A DNA stretch of 64,000 nt from CBDCIS01 sp965217565 (GCA_965217565.1 CBDCIS010000005.1:1-64000); one strand, 5' to 3'; counted from the first letter of the stretch, positions 8,926 through 15,276 are shown. Numbers and translations: made by a program. The notes: generated by a model from the letters alone, not told the origin.

Positions 8926-9186
8926 TTAAGGAAGTGGCGGTAGCTTTTGAAGTAGTTGAATCAGTCGCTCAATGTCCTTCATGTGAAGGACAAGGAGTTG
9001 TTCAGTGGGAGAGTCTGGGGACAGTTCGTGAAGTACGACTTGGGATTCCAGGTATTCCATGGATACGGGAATCCAAGAAAGTCGTAGGAACAGATGGTCA
9101 GGTAGTGTGGATACAGGAAACGCTTGTATCTCGTCAAGTTGACCAGCCAGGATAGGAAGGTCGGGCATTGACTTGTCTGTGCTCAT
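8926..9186 (-). CDS. Small hypothetical protein (transposon cargo)
   Basis: An 86-residue frame with ATG at 9186 preceded by AAAGGAG at a 6-nt spacing. The C-terminal half (PTEQLLVLHMKDIERLIQLL) would form an amphipathic helix. No family is recognised. A plus-strand frame over the same DNA (8922-9155, with AGGAGG before its ATG, containing CPSCEGQG) is a real competitor; I favour the minus strand because it is longer and looks more like a folded protein. Only one of the two is likely to be a gene. Confidence 0.45.
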   Translation of the reverse strand: MSTDKSMPDLPILAGQLDEIQAFPVSTLPDHLFLRLSWIPVSMEYLESQVVLHELSPDSPTEQLLVLHMKDIERLIQLLQKLPPLP

Positions 9187-9239
9187 GTTGTGCTCCTTTC
9201 TAGTTAGGAGTTTAACACAGAAAGAATGTAGGGAGGAAA

Positions 9240-9503
9240 ATGAAAATGGTTAGTGACAATCAGCATTTAGAAGAGTGTATGAAAATCGATCCGCAACGCT
9301 TAGAGGAGATTAGGCGTGAGATTGAGGAAGATCCGGATTCCATCTTTCACCCCTTGATGGAATTCGTTAACCTCGTCTTCAGTGAAGAAGCTCGTCTCGG
9401 CCTCATTGACAAGAGTGTGATAGAAACAGCTAGACGCAATCTCCTGAAGAGGGCTGGTTACACCGGGGATTATGGGAGCGGGGTGTTGGATAGCGATGCC
9501 TAA
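9240..9503 (+). CDS. Small helical hypothetical protein (transposon cargo)
   Basis: An 87-residue protein with ATG at 9240 directly after GGGAGGAAA. RLEEIRREIEEDPDSIFHP and the following helices are rich in charged residues, typical of a small soluble protein. No family is recognised. A minus-strand frame (9300-9560) with AGGAG upstream overlaps it; the plus strand is favoured because a hairpin at 9604-9635 lies between this gene and the next minus-strand gene, as expected for convergent genes. It is divergent from the 8926-9186 frame, with 53 bp between the starts. Confidence 0.5.
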   Translation: MKMVSDNQHLEECMKIDPQRLEEIRREIEEDPDSIFHPLMEFVNLVFSEEARLGLIDKSVIETARRNLLKRAGYTGDYGSGVLDSDA

Positions 9504-9603
9504 GTGTACGGCGATATGTGTGACGGCATATTCCCTACCGCGCCGATTTGCATCTGTCATGGCAATCTCCTAACGGGATTCTATCATACTCCCTGAGAGG
9601 CCA

Positions 9604-9635
9604 CCAGAAGCCCCCAGGGGCGTTTATCTGTCTGG
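9604..9635. terminator. Hairpin between convergent cargo genes
   Basis: Two nested stems: CCAGA pairs with TCTGG (9604-9608 with 9631-9635), and inside it GCCCC pairs with GGGGC. It sits between a plus-strand gene ending at 9503 and a minus-strand gene ending at 9653, the expected site for a bidirectional terminator, but it lacks a clear T-run. Confidence 0.45.
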
Positions 9636-9652
9636 TAGGTAGAAATAATAGC

Positions 9653-10198
9653 CTACTCGGTTTCCTCGTCTGTTTTCGGCTTAGGCAATTTCAGCATGGC
9701 GTCAAGGTCTATATACTCAAATGACTTTGGTTCATCGCCTTCAAGCACACAGAAGATTGTAGGCTGACTGAAGAAGTTGTCAACTTCTACGATGGCCGTA
9801 CACTCCCTAATGAGCATGTCAGCGCAACGTCGAACGCCGGTCTTGAATCCTCCGTGATAAACCTTCCCACCTTCAGCTTTTCGTCCAAAGGCCCATCGGT
9901 TGTTGCCGTCGAATATGCTGATGGTGTAGGCGTCGTGCTCATGCTCAGCGCAGACTAGGGATACGTCAACAGTAGGCCAGTTTGATATAGGCCGTTGGAG
10001 CATGAATTCCGTACCCTTGTAGGTCATTTTGGTTGTAGGCTTGGGCGGGAACAGTCCCGCCTCGATTGCCGGCCCTTTATCTCCTGTCTCTCGATAGATG
10101 CGTAGAGCGTTGTTGCGTTTCTCGATACGCTCTACCTGTTCAGGGGAGAGGTTGGGGTCTCTGAATGGGTTATCGCTGAATCTGTTGTTTGCTGGCAT
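9653..10198 (-). CDS. Hypothetical protein (transposon cargo)
   Basis: A 181-residue soluble protein with no recognised family. The start MPANNRFSDNPFRDPN has AAAGGAGG at a 5-nt spacing, a very strong ribosome-binding site. The middle part (TIS to IFDGNNRWAFGRK) looks like beta-strands, and the tail is acidic (KPKTDEETE). It begins 10 bp after the end of the membrane-anchored protein 10209-10901, so the two form one operon inside the transposon, transcribed away from the transposase gene. Confidence 0.75.
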   Translation of the reverse strand: MPANNRFSDNPFRDPNLSPEQVERIEKRNNALRIYRETGDKGPAIEAGLFPPKPTTKMTYKGTEFMLQRPISNWPTVDVSLVCAEHEHDAYTISIFDGNNRWAFGRKAEGGKVYHGGFKTGVRRCADMLIRECTAIVEVDNFFSQPTIFCVLEGDEPKSFEYIDLDAMLKLPKPKTDEETE

Positions 10199-10208
10199 GA
10201 TGCCTCCT

Positions 10209-10901
10209 TTACTGACAGTCGGCTTGACTTAGCAATTCTAGGATGCGATTGGCTTCTTCCTCTATTTTGTAGATGCTTGGGAGTGCGGCCCTGATTGGAT
10301 CAAACTTGCGGTATTCCACCACGTAGGTTTTGGCCGCTGCCATTTGAGTAGTCCACTGTTCTTTAACAAAACAAATACGCTTAGATTCTTCTTTGTCAAT
10401 GATTCTATCTGCACTAATAGACTTTGCGCTTTCTTTGAAGGCGTCTATATTTTCCCAATGTGTCCATTGCTCTTTCCAACGAGCGCGTTGTTCATCAGGA
10501 GTATGGGTAGTAAGAACAGGTGGTGACGTACCTGCTGTTACAGTTGCATTCGCGTTGAGACGGTCTTTAACTCTCGCGTTGAGACGATCCCTAGCTCTGA
10601 TGCTCGAAGCGAAGGTATTAACCATTTCTTGATAGGCCGTAGAGGTCAGAAAATATGCGCCAAGCTCGTTCTGAGGGTAGTCAGATAGAAATGCTTTGAC
10701 TTCATCGTATTGTGGCGCATTTGGCATTATTGACGTGGAAAGGCCATCTATCGTAGATGCCACCACAATAGCCGTTTTCGGCTGTGCCTTTGGTTCCTCT
10801 GTACTACTTAGGCTGGCCGCAATGATGAGTAGCAGCATAAAGCCGAGTGTGATGAGGACGCCTTGAACGGCAGGTTTGCGTAGGAGTGGTTGTGCTGGCA
10901 A
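10209..10901 (-). CDS. Membrane-anchored hypothetical protein (transposon cargo)
   Basis: A 230-residue protein with one N-terminal transmembrane segment (about residues 13-31, VQGVLITLGFMLLLIIAASL) and a long hydrophilic, mostly helical domain that would face outside. No family is recognised. The start is TTG at 10901, with AGAAGGGGG about 9 nt upstream; that site is one arm of an inverted repeat (10911-10921), so translation may be controlled by RNA structure. It is first in a two-gene operon with 9653-10198. An alternative Met at residue 22 would destroy the membrane segment and is less likely. Confidence 0.7.
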   Translation of the reverse strand: MPAQPLLRKPAVQGVLITLGFMLLLIIAASLSSTEEPKAQPKTAIVVASTIDGLSTSIMPNAPQYDEVKAFLSDYPQNELGAYFLTSTAYQEMVNTFASSIRARDRLNARVKDRLNANATVTAGTSPPVLTTHTPDEQRARWKEQWTHWENIDAFKESAKSISADRIIDKEESKRICFVKEQWTTQMAAAKTYVVEYRKFDPIRAALPSIYKIEEEANRILELLSQADCQ

Positions 10902-10910
10902 GTAGGAAGC

Positions 10911-11077
10911 CCCCTTCTGGCACGAATGGAGGAGAATACTTGCGACAGTGATTCAACCCTTAGAAGCGAGCCAGAAGGGGACACGTTAATGGGGAAAACA
11001 TCTGATTCTCCATCCCGGTCTCCTAAAGGCCCACTCCTAAGAGTGAAGCCATGGTTGATATAACCACTGTCGCAAGT
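10911..11077 (-). promoter_or_regulatory. Candidate RNA leader with two interleaved inverted repeats
   Basis: Read on the minus strand, arm A (ACTTGCGACAGTG, 11077-11065) is followed by arm B (CCCCTTCTGGC, 10980-10970), then A' (10950-10938), then B' (GCCAGAAGGGG, 10921-10911). Both pairs are perfect (13 and 11 bp). The order A-B-A'-B' permits a pseudoknot or two exclusive hairpins. B' contains the ribosome-binding site of the TTG start at 10901, and a 17-codon leader peptide runs through arm B. This is the layout of translational attenuation; the function is inferred. Confidence 0.55.
10960..11013 (-). CDS. Possible 17-residue leader peptide
   Basis: ATG at 11013 follows AGGAG by about 6 nt, and the frame MENQMFSPLTCPLLARF ends at TAA (10960-10962). 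Its codons for P-L-L-A coincide with arm B of the inverted repeat at 10970-10980, so a ribosome on it would block the B/B' hairpin that can hide the downstream ribosome-binding site. It is upstream of the gene at 10209-10901 on the same strand. The call rests on position and structure only. Confidence 0.35.
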   Translation of the reverse strand: MENQMFSPLTCPLLARF

Positions 11078-11161
11078 TCTACTTTAGCACGTGCGAACTA
11101 TGGCTGTCAAGAAATAGGTTTACACTATCGGATATGAAGGCTAATCTGATGGCTAAAATAC

Positions 11162-11190
11162 TTGACAAATGAGTGCGATTTGGCTATAAT
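11162..11190 (+). promoter_or_regulatory. Perfect sigma-70 consensus promoter of the transposase gene
   Basis: TTGACA (11162-11167), a 17-bp spacer, and TATAAT (11185-11190) match the consensus exactly. The transposase ATG is at 11224, giving a short leader of roughly 27 nt. A full-consensus promoter is unusual for a transposase gene, which is normally kept weak. Confidence 0.85.
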
Positions 11191-11223
11191 AAGTGCAGAA
11201 ATCGTACTTGTTTGGAGGCAGAT

Positions 11224-12162
11224 ATGGGAGGACCAGGAAAAGCGTACCGCAAGGGAATTAACCTGATAGAAGTCATAGAGCGGTTTAATACTGTGGAGAA
11301 GGCTGAGGCTTGGTTTATTGAGCAACGTTGGCCCAATGGGATTGCCTGTGTGAAGTGCGGCAGCTTGAACATTGCCGCTATTGCTAACCGCAAACCCGCT
11401 CCTTTCCGTTGCCGCGATTGCCGTAAGCATTTCTCGGTCAAGACGGGTACTGTGCTTCATAGCTCCAACATTCCCTTGAACAAGTGGGCTATAGCCTTCT
11501 ATCTGTACATGACTAACTTGAAAGGTGTATCGAGCATGAAGCTACACCGCGATCTGGGTGTAACTCAGAAATCGGCTTGGCATATGGCACATAGGATTCG
11601 TGAGGCATTGACTGCCACTAGCGGAAAGTTTGCTGGGCCGGTAGAGGTTGATGAGACGTATATTGGCGGCAAGGAAAAGAACAAGCATTCAAACAAGAAG
11701 TTGAAGGCCGGTCGTGGGACTGTGGGTAAGACTGCTGTTGTGGGCATGAAGGATAGAGACACCGGCCATATCACGAGTAAGGTAGTTGGTTCTACCGATT
11801 CATCTACTTTGCAGGACTTTGTAGAACAAAATACTGATTCAGATACGACGGTGTACACGGACGACGCGGCGGCTTACAAGGGGCTATCCAGGCCGCATGA
11901 ATCGGTTAAGCATAGTGTCAGCGAGTACGTTAAGGGTATGGCGCACACTAACGGCATGGAAAGCCATTGGGCGGCATTGAAGCGCGGATATGACGGGGTG
12001 TATCATCATATGAGCGTGAAGCATCTTGACCGCTATGTTGCCGAGTTTGAAGGGCGGCATAATCGCAGGCCCCTAGATACAGCAGACCAAATGGCAATCT
12101 TGGCGAAAGGGGCTGAGGGTAAACAGCTTCGGTACGTCGATCTGATAGCGGAGGTTTCTTAG
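11224..12162 (+). CDS. IS1595-family transposase
   Basis: A 312-residue DDE-type transposase. The N-terminal zinc ribbon has CVKCG and CRDC; the catalytic core starts with VEVDETYIGGKEKNKHSNKK, continues to TVYTDDAAAY, and ends with HTNGMESHWAALKRGY and YHHMSVKHLDRYVAEF, all diagnostic of IS1595. The third catalytic position falls in the TNG/E region (the family uses Asn, His or Glu here). The ATG at 11224 has GGAGG upstream; the longer frame to 11173 lacks one and would overlap the promoter. It lies in the middle of the element, and four or more cargo genes follow it on the same strand. Confidence 0.96.
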   Translation: MGGPGKAYRKGINLIEVIERFNTVEKAEAWFIEQRWPNGIACVKCGSLNIAAIANRKPAPFRCRDCRKHFSVKTGTVLHSSNIPLNKWAIAFYLYMTNLKGVSSMKLHRDLGVTQKSAWHMAHRIREALTATSGKFAGPVEVDETYIGGKEKNKHSNKKLKAGRGTVGKTAVVGMKDRDTGHITSKVVGSTDSSTLQDFVEQNTDSDTTVYTDDAAAYKGLSRPHESVKHSVSEYVKGMAHTNGMESHWAALKRGYDGVYHHMSVKHLDRYVAEFEGRHNRRPLDTADQMAILAKGAEGKQLRYVDLIAEVS

Positions 12163-12408
12163 ATGGCAAAACGGAAGAAAGAACTCGGACGGCCTATGAC
12201 GCGGAAGAATCCACCTAGAATAGACGCTACTCCCGAAGAGATGGCCCAGGCTATGTTTGCGTTGCCAAAGGACTATATGTGGAAGTACCCGGAGGATGAG
12301 CCTGATTTTCGTTGCGTAGAGTGTAAGCGGCCAGTTCATTACCCTGAGACGCTTTACCGCGATGAACGCTGTGAGGCTTGTCATAGGAGGTATCAAGATG
12401 AAAGATAA
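12163..12408 (+). CDS. Small zinc-ribbon-like protein (transposon cargo)
   Basis: An 81-residue basic protein whose ATG directly abuts the transposase stop codon, so the two are translationally coupled. Two CxxC pairs (CVEC and CEAC) 20 residues apart could bind one zinc. The N-terminus is Lys/Arg-rich (MAKRKKELGRPMTRKNPPR), and DATPEEMAQAMF follows. No family name can be given. Its position suggests a role in transposition or its regulation, but this is a guess. Confidence 0.7.
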   Translation: MAKRKKELGRPMTRKNPPRIDATPEEMAQAMFALPKDYMWKYPEDEPDFRCVECKRPVHYPETLYRDERCEACHRRYQDER

Positions 12409-12949
12409 AGAAATGGAGACAAAGCAGAGAATTTGGGACAACATACTCAGGGTTTGGCATTTGAACAGGTGCTATGCCACTGTTGCGCGTCGGATGCAGC
12501 ATTTATACCTGTTGCTGTCTGTAGTTGTTATTGTTGCATCTACACTGGCGGCAGCGTTACTACTGGCTGATCCATTGCCTTATACTAAGTTCATAGGTGC
12601 ATTTCTCTTCTTTGTAACCGCTTCAGTTACTGCGGTGATGGTGGTCTTTGACTTTTCACGACGTGCTCAGGTTGCAAGGACTGTAGATGCTCTGTTGCGA
12701 GAGATAGACGTTGAGTTGCAGCGTCTATGGCATCAAGAAGCTCCTGACGTAGATCGAATAGAGATGGTCGAGGATCGCATTGATTCGGCAACACGAGAGG
12801 ACGTTATCCTAATTGGTGGCAAGCTAAGCAAAAAGTCGTTTAAGGAGGCGTTTGATGCGCTCGATAGCTACTACAAGGAACCCCGAAAGGCCACCGCAAC
12901 GGGAAACTTCCCCACCTCAGAGGCAGCCGAGACCTACGCCGCCTCCTAG
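12398..12949 (+). CDS. Two-TM protein, SLATT-like (transposon cargo)
   Basis: A 183-residue protein with two transmembrane segments (about residues 38-56 and 63-83) separated by a short polar turn, a preceding amphipathic helix (IWDNILRVWHLNRCYATVARR) and a charged C-terminal helical region. This topology resembles SLATT proteins, predicted membrane effectors linked to nucleotide-sensing defence systems, but the resemblance is by layout only. ATG at 12398 has AGGAGG upstream and overlaps the preceding gene by 11 bp. A second gene begins inside its 3' end at 12855. Confidence 0.65.
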   Translation: MKDKEMETKQRIWDNILRVWHLNRCYATVARRMQHLYLLLSVVVIVASTLAAALLLADPLPYTKFIGAFLFFVTASVTAVMVVFDFSRRAQVARTVDALLREIDVELQRLWHQEAPDVDRIEMVEDRIDSATREDVILIGGKLSKKSFKEAFDALDSYYKEPRKATATGNFPTSEAAETYAAS

Positions 12950-13028
12950 CCCTGAAAGACGCACTCCTGATATTCCGTTGCGTAAGGCAACGCCCCCACC
13001 AACCAGGGAGCCTAAACCCAGTCGATAG
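12855..13028 (+). CDS. Overlapping proline-rich small protein (transposon cargo)
   Basis: A 57-residue protein in the +1 frame relative to the two-TM gene, overlapping its last 95 bp. ATG at 12855 follows AAGGAGG at a 6-nt spacing. The product is almost entirely Pro, Arg, Thr, Glu and Gln (TPPPSPERRTPDIPLRK, PPPTREPKPSR), so it should be disordered. The strong ribosome-binding site, the overlap and the biased but consistent composition support a real gene; the function is unknown. Confidence 0.5.
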   Translation: MRSIATTRNPERPPQRETSPPQRQPRPTPPPSPERRTPDIPLRKATPPPTREPKPSR

Positions 13029-13041
13029 CATGGAGCAGTAG

Positions 13042-13065
13042 AGATTCCCGATTGGGGATTTTTTG
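13042..13065 (+). terminator. Rho-independent terminator after the cargo genes
   Basis: ATTCCC pairs with GGGGAT (one G-T wobble) around a GATT loop and is followed by TTTTTTG. It lies 14 bp after the proline-rich gene and would end the transposase-cargo transcript. Confidence 0.65.
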
Positions 13066-13116
13066 TTGTCGTCAAAACTATATCAAAACGGAGTACCCTA
13101 GTACAGGGAGCAGTGA

Positions 13117-13296
13117 ATGGTTTGGATAGGTTTGTGGGTTCTACTTGGCGTCATTTTAGGCGCGGGAGTTTGGTGGGCAGGAACAACTGATCTTGTACGT
13201 GAAGAAGTGAGAGAGGCCATATTGTATGTCTTTGTAGGAGGTTTTATAGGTGGCGTAATAGGGTCGTTTGTAATTTCTCAACGGAGAAATAGATGA
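13117..13296 (+). CDS. Small two-TM protein (transposon cargo)
   Basis: A 59-residue hydrophobic protein: MVWIGLWVLLGVILGAGVWW forms one membrane segment, then a short charged loop (DLVREEVREA) and a second segment rich in Gly (FVGGFIGGVIGSFV), ending QRRNR. ATG at 13117 has GGGAG six nt upstream. It follows the terminator at 13042-13065, so it needs its own promoter. No family recognised. Confidence 0.5.
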   Translation: MVWIGLWVLLGVILGAGVWWAGTTDLVREEVREAILYVFVGGFIGGVIGSFVISQRRNR

Positions 13297-13380
13297 ATCG
13301 CGCGAGCAAATCTCAAGGGTGTTAATCGCCCAGTTAGAAAGGAGAAAGCCGATGAGTATGTTGCAAACCGTAGTCTTTTG

Positions 13381-13488
13381 TTGGTGATTCTAGCGACCAT
13401 CGGCGTTGTTGCTCAGATAGTTCGCTATGTGTTTTGGGCCGTCAAGGAAACTCGCGAGGGAAACCCACAGGGAATTAGCGGCGGCTAG
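13381..13488 (+). CDS. Possible small membrane protein, start uncertain
   Basis: A 35-residue frame from TTG at 13381: one hydrophobic helix (LVILATIGVVAQIVRYVFWAV) followed by KETREGNPQG. Its stop lies inside the right terminal inverted repeat. A good ribosome-binding site (AAAGGAG at 13339-13345) precedes an ATG at 13352 in another frame that stops after 11 codons, so either a frameshift is present or the true start is elsewhere. Confidence 0.25.
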   Translation: MVILATIGVVAQIVRYVFWAVKETREGNPQGISGG

Positions 13489-13505
13489 AATTGTATATAA
13501 TTCCC
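13485..13505 (-). repeat. Right terminal inverted repeat of the transposon
   Basis: Its reverse complement starts GGGAATTATATACAATT and matches the left end (8847-8867) in 19 of 21 positions. It is followed by the target duplication TTTGAAAA (13506-13513). Confidence 0.92.
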
Positions 13506-13538
13506 TTTGAAAAGGCCCTGGAAATTGCCTGGAGGCGC

Positions 13539-13567
13539 TTGACACGCACGAGCCTTAATAGTATGTT
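13539..13567 (+). promoter_or_regulatory. Sigma-70-type promoter of the zur-like gene
   Basis: TTGACA (13539-13544), a 17-bp spacer and TATGTT (13562-13567). It lies 33 bp right of the transposon end and upstream of the Fur-family gene. The candidate operator at 13612-13627 is about 40 bp downstream of the expected start of transcription. Confidence 0.65.
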
Positions 13568-13611
13568 ATCTCTGTTCAAACGCCAAATGTCCGATGGTTC
13601 ATGGCTGTAAG

Positions 13612-13627
13612 TGAGACTTAGTATCAT
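13612..13627 (-). promoter_or_regulatory. Candidate Zur operator overlapping the regulator's start codon
   Basis: On the minus strand it reads ATGATACTAAGTCTCA, identical in 15 of 16 positions to 14105-14120 (plus strand) upstream of znuA. Shared, inverted placement before a Fur-family regulator and its presumed target operon suggests the binding site. It covers the ATG at 13626, so binding would block expression of the regulator itself. Confidence 0.55.
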
Positions 13628-14060
13628 GTTAGAGGTACAACAGACGAGGCCGGACCTGCTGGCAGCCCTGGAGGACCGCGGTCACAGGATGACAGGGCCG
13701 CGCCGCAGCGTGATCGACCGTCTCGGCGACAAGGCGGAGGGCTTCAGCGCGGAAGAGATATGTGACGAGCTTCCCGGCGTCGGGCGGGCGACGGTGTACA
13801 GGACTATCAAGCTGCTTCTGGAAGCGGGCGTCATCTGCAAGCTGGCCCTTCCGAACGGCGCGCCCAAGTATAGCCTCGCCCGATTCGAGCACCATCACCA
13901 CACTGTCTGCGTACGGTGCGGCAACGTCGGTGAGTTTCGCGCGGCCACAATCGAGCGGCTTATCAGGGCCATCGGCGCGGACATTCCCGGCGAGATACTG
14001 GGACATCGCATCGAGTTCTACATCACCTGCCACCAGTGCGGTGAGGCGGCGATTAACTAA
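13626..14060 (+). CDS. zur: Fur-family metal regulator, probably zinc-responsive (Zur)
   Basis: A 144-residue Fur-family repressor: N-terminal winged helix (RMTGPRRSVIDRL, PGVGRATVYRTIKLL), metal and dimer domain with FEHHHHTVCVRCGNVGEF and a second CxxC (CHQCGEA) forming the structural zinc site. Its place immediately upstream of a znuA-znuC-znuB-type operon points to zinc rather than iron sensing. An alternative GTG start at 13611 adds five residues; the ATG at 13626 is preferred by resemblance to the family N-terminus, though neither has a strong ribosome-binding site. The transposon end lies 120 bp upstream. Confidence 0.85.
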   Translation: MLEVQQTRPDLLAALEDRGHRMTGPRRSVIDRLGDKAEGFSAEEICDELPGVGRATVYRTIKLLLEAGVICKLALPNGAPKYSLARFEHHHHTVCVRCGNVGEFRAATIERLIRAIGADIPGEILGHRIEFYITCHQCGEAAIN

Positions 14061-14104
14061 TTTTCCCAGTTCCAACAATCGAGCCAAATGCGCATTGCCA
14101 AAAG

Positions 14105-14120
14105 ATGATACTAAATCTCA
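14105..14120 (+). promoter_or_regulatory. Candidate Zur operator upstream of znuA
   Basis: ATGATACTAAATCTCA, with an imperfect palindrome continuing to 14125 (ACTAA-N6-TTAGT). It matches the site at the zur start (13612-13627, opposite strand) in 15 of 16 positions and lies about 105 bp before the znuA start. Confidence 0.55.
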
Positions 14121-14225
14121 TTAGTTGTGGAGCGCGCACCTGTTGACCGCCCGCATGCCGAATCACGAGTTTAGACCATAGACAACCAAAATCTGATAGA
14201 ACGGATGAGAATGGAGGTTTGCAAA

Positions 14226-15203
14226 ATGAGACGAAATCCCAATAAGGCGACAGCGGCTTTGCCGAAGCTCATGCTTATGGCCCTCGCGTTGGGTTCGCTT
14301 GTGGTGTTGGTAGCGTGCTCGAAGAGCGGGAGCACGGCTGAGAACGACAAGATCCAGGTGGTGGCCACAACCAACATCGTCGCCGATTGGGTCGAGAATA
14401 TCGGCGGGGACCGCGTTGAGGTGTTCAGCCTGGTTCCGGCGGGAGCCGATCCCCACTCATACCAGCCGGGGGCGAAGGACGTTGCGAGGGTTGCAGACGC
14501 CCAGCTGGTGCTGAGCGTGGGGTTGGATCTCGAGGGGTCTTGGCTCGAAGAACTCCTGCAAAACGCGGCGCGTGCCCCCTCCAACATCGTCACATTGGGC
14601 GACGGACTCGATCCTATAGAGTTCGAGGAGGAGGAAGGCGAGGAAGAGGAAGAAGGCGGAGAGGAACACCACGGCGAATTCGACCCGCACTTCTGGTTCG
14701 ATCCGCTGCGTGTGAAGCTTGCGGTCGATGACATCGCAGCCCGCCTCTCGGCGCTCGACCCCGCCAGGGCTGACACGTTCAGCGCCAACGCCGCCTCTTA
14801 CAAGGCAGAGCTCGAAGAGCTTCACGGTTGGACGATTCAGCAGTTCATAAATCTGCCGGAGGAGCGCAGAGTGCTCGTGACCTCGCACGACAGCTTCCAG
14901 TACTTCGCCCAGGTTTACGGCTTCGAAGTGGTGGGAACCGTCCTGTCGGCTGGCACCACCGAAGTGGAGCCGTCGGCTGAGCACCTGGCGAGCCTCGTGG
15001 AACTGGTCCGGGATTATAGTGTCCCCGCGATTTTTGGAGAGACGACCGTGAGCGAACGCCTGGCGACCTCGATAGTGACCGAGACGGGCGCGGAGCTTGT
15101 CCGGCTGCACTCCGGCTCCCTCGGCATCGAGGGCAGCGGCGCGGAGACGTTCATTGAGATGATTCGGACCAACGTCGGACGAATCGCGGCGGCCCTGAAG
15201 TGA
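14226..15203 (+). CDS. znuA: Zinc ABC transporter substrate-binding lipoprotein
   Basis: A 325-residue cluster A-I metal-binding protein. The N-terminal signal ends in a lipobox (VLVAC), so it is lipid-anchored outside the membrane. Metal ligands typical of the family are in ADPHSYQP, FDPHFWFDP, TSHDSFQYFA and GETTVSERL. Between strands it has a long acidic loop (EEEEGEEEEEGGEEHHG), the position where zinc-specific proteins carry a His/Asp/Glu-rich loop; here it is mostly Glu with only two His. ATG at 14226 follows GGAGG. First gene of the transport operon, preceded by the candidate Zur site. Confidence 0.92.
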   Translation: MRRNPNKATAALPKLMLMALALGSLVVLVACSKSGSTAENDKIQVVATTNIVADWVENIGGDRVEVFSLVPAGADPHSYQPGAKDVARVADAQLVLSVGLDLEGSWLEELLQNAARAPSNIVTLGDGLDPIEFEEEEGEEEEEGGEEHHGEFDPHFWFDPLRVKLAVDDIAARLSALDPARADTFSANAASYKAELEELHGWTIQQFINLPEERRVLVTSHDSFQYFAQVYGFEVVGTVLSAGTTEVEPSAEHLASLVELVRDYSVPAIFGETTVSERLATSIVTETGAELVRLHSGSLGIEGSGAETFIEMIRTNVGRIAAALK

Positions 15204-15276
15204 GCAGGTTGACAAAGCGGAGAGCGGGTCGAACATAGCGTGACAAGCGGGCGTTGCCGGAAGTGGGAGGTGAATC

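Larger units (their letters stand above)
8847..13505. mobile_element. IS1595-family transposon with cargo genes, complete
   Basis: A 4659-bp element delimited by 21-bp terminal inverted repeats (8847-8867 and 13485-13505; 19 of 21 match, both starting GGGA) and an exact 8-bp target duplication TTTGAAAA at 8839-8846 and 13506-13513. An 8-bp duplication is the known signature of the IS1595 family, and the internal transposase (11224-12162) belongs to that family. Removing the element and one duplication restores TTGAAAAGGCCCT, which exists uninterrupted at 8142-8154. The interior is visibly richer in A+T than the flanks. Cargo includes small unknown proteins on both strands, a Zn-binding protein, a two-TM protein, and a proline-rich protein. 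Passenger-carrying members of the family are known, but I do not recognise this gene set. Confidence 0.92.

Noticed and set aside
8922..9155. Plus-strand 77-codon frame with AGGAGG and a CPSCEGQG motif
   Set aside because: It competes with the minus-strand frame 8926-9186, which is longer and more protein-like. Not excluded; described under that entry.
9300..9560. Minus-strand 86-codon frame with AGGAG
   Set aside because: Overlaps the plus-strand gene 9240-9503; the hairpin at 9604-9635 fits convergent genes better. Not excluded.
10911..10980. Possible tRNA-like fold from the CCCCTTCTGGC arms
   Set aside because: The arms are 11 bp and no T-loop or anticodon stem is visible, so it is not a tRNA.
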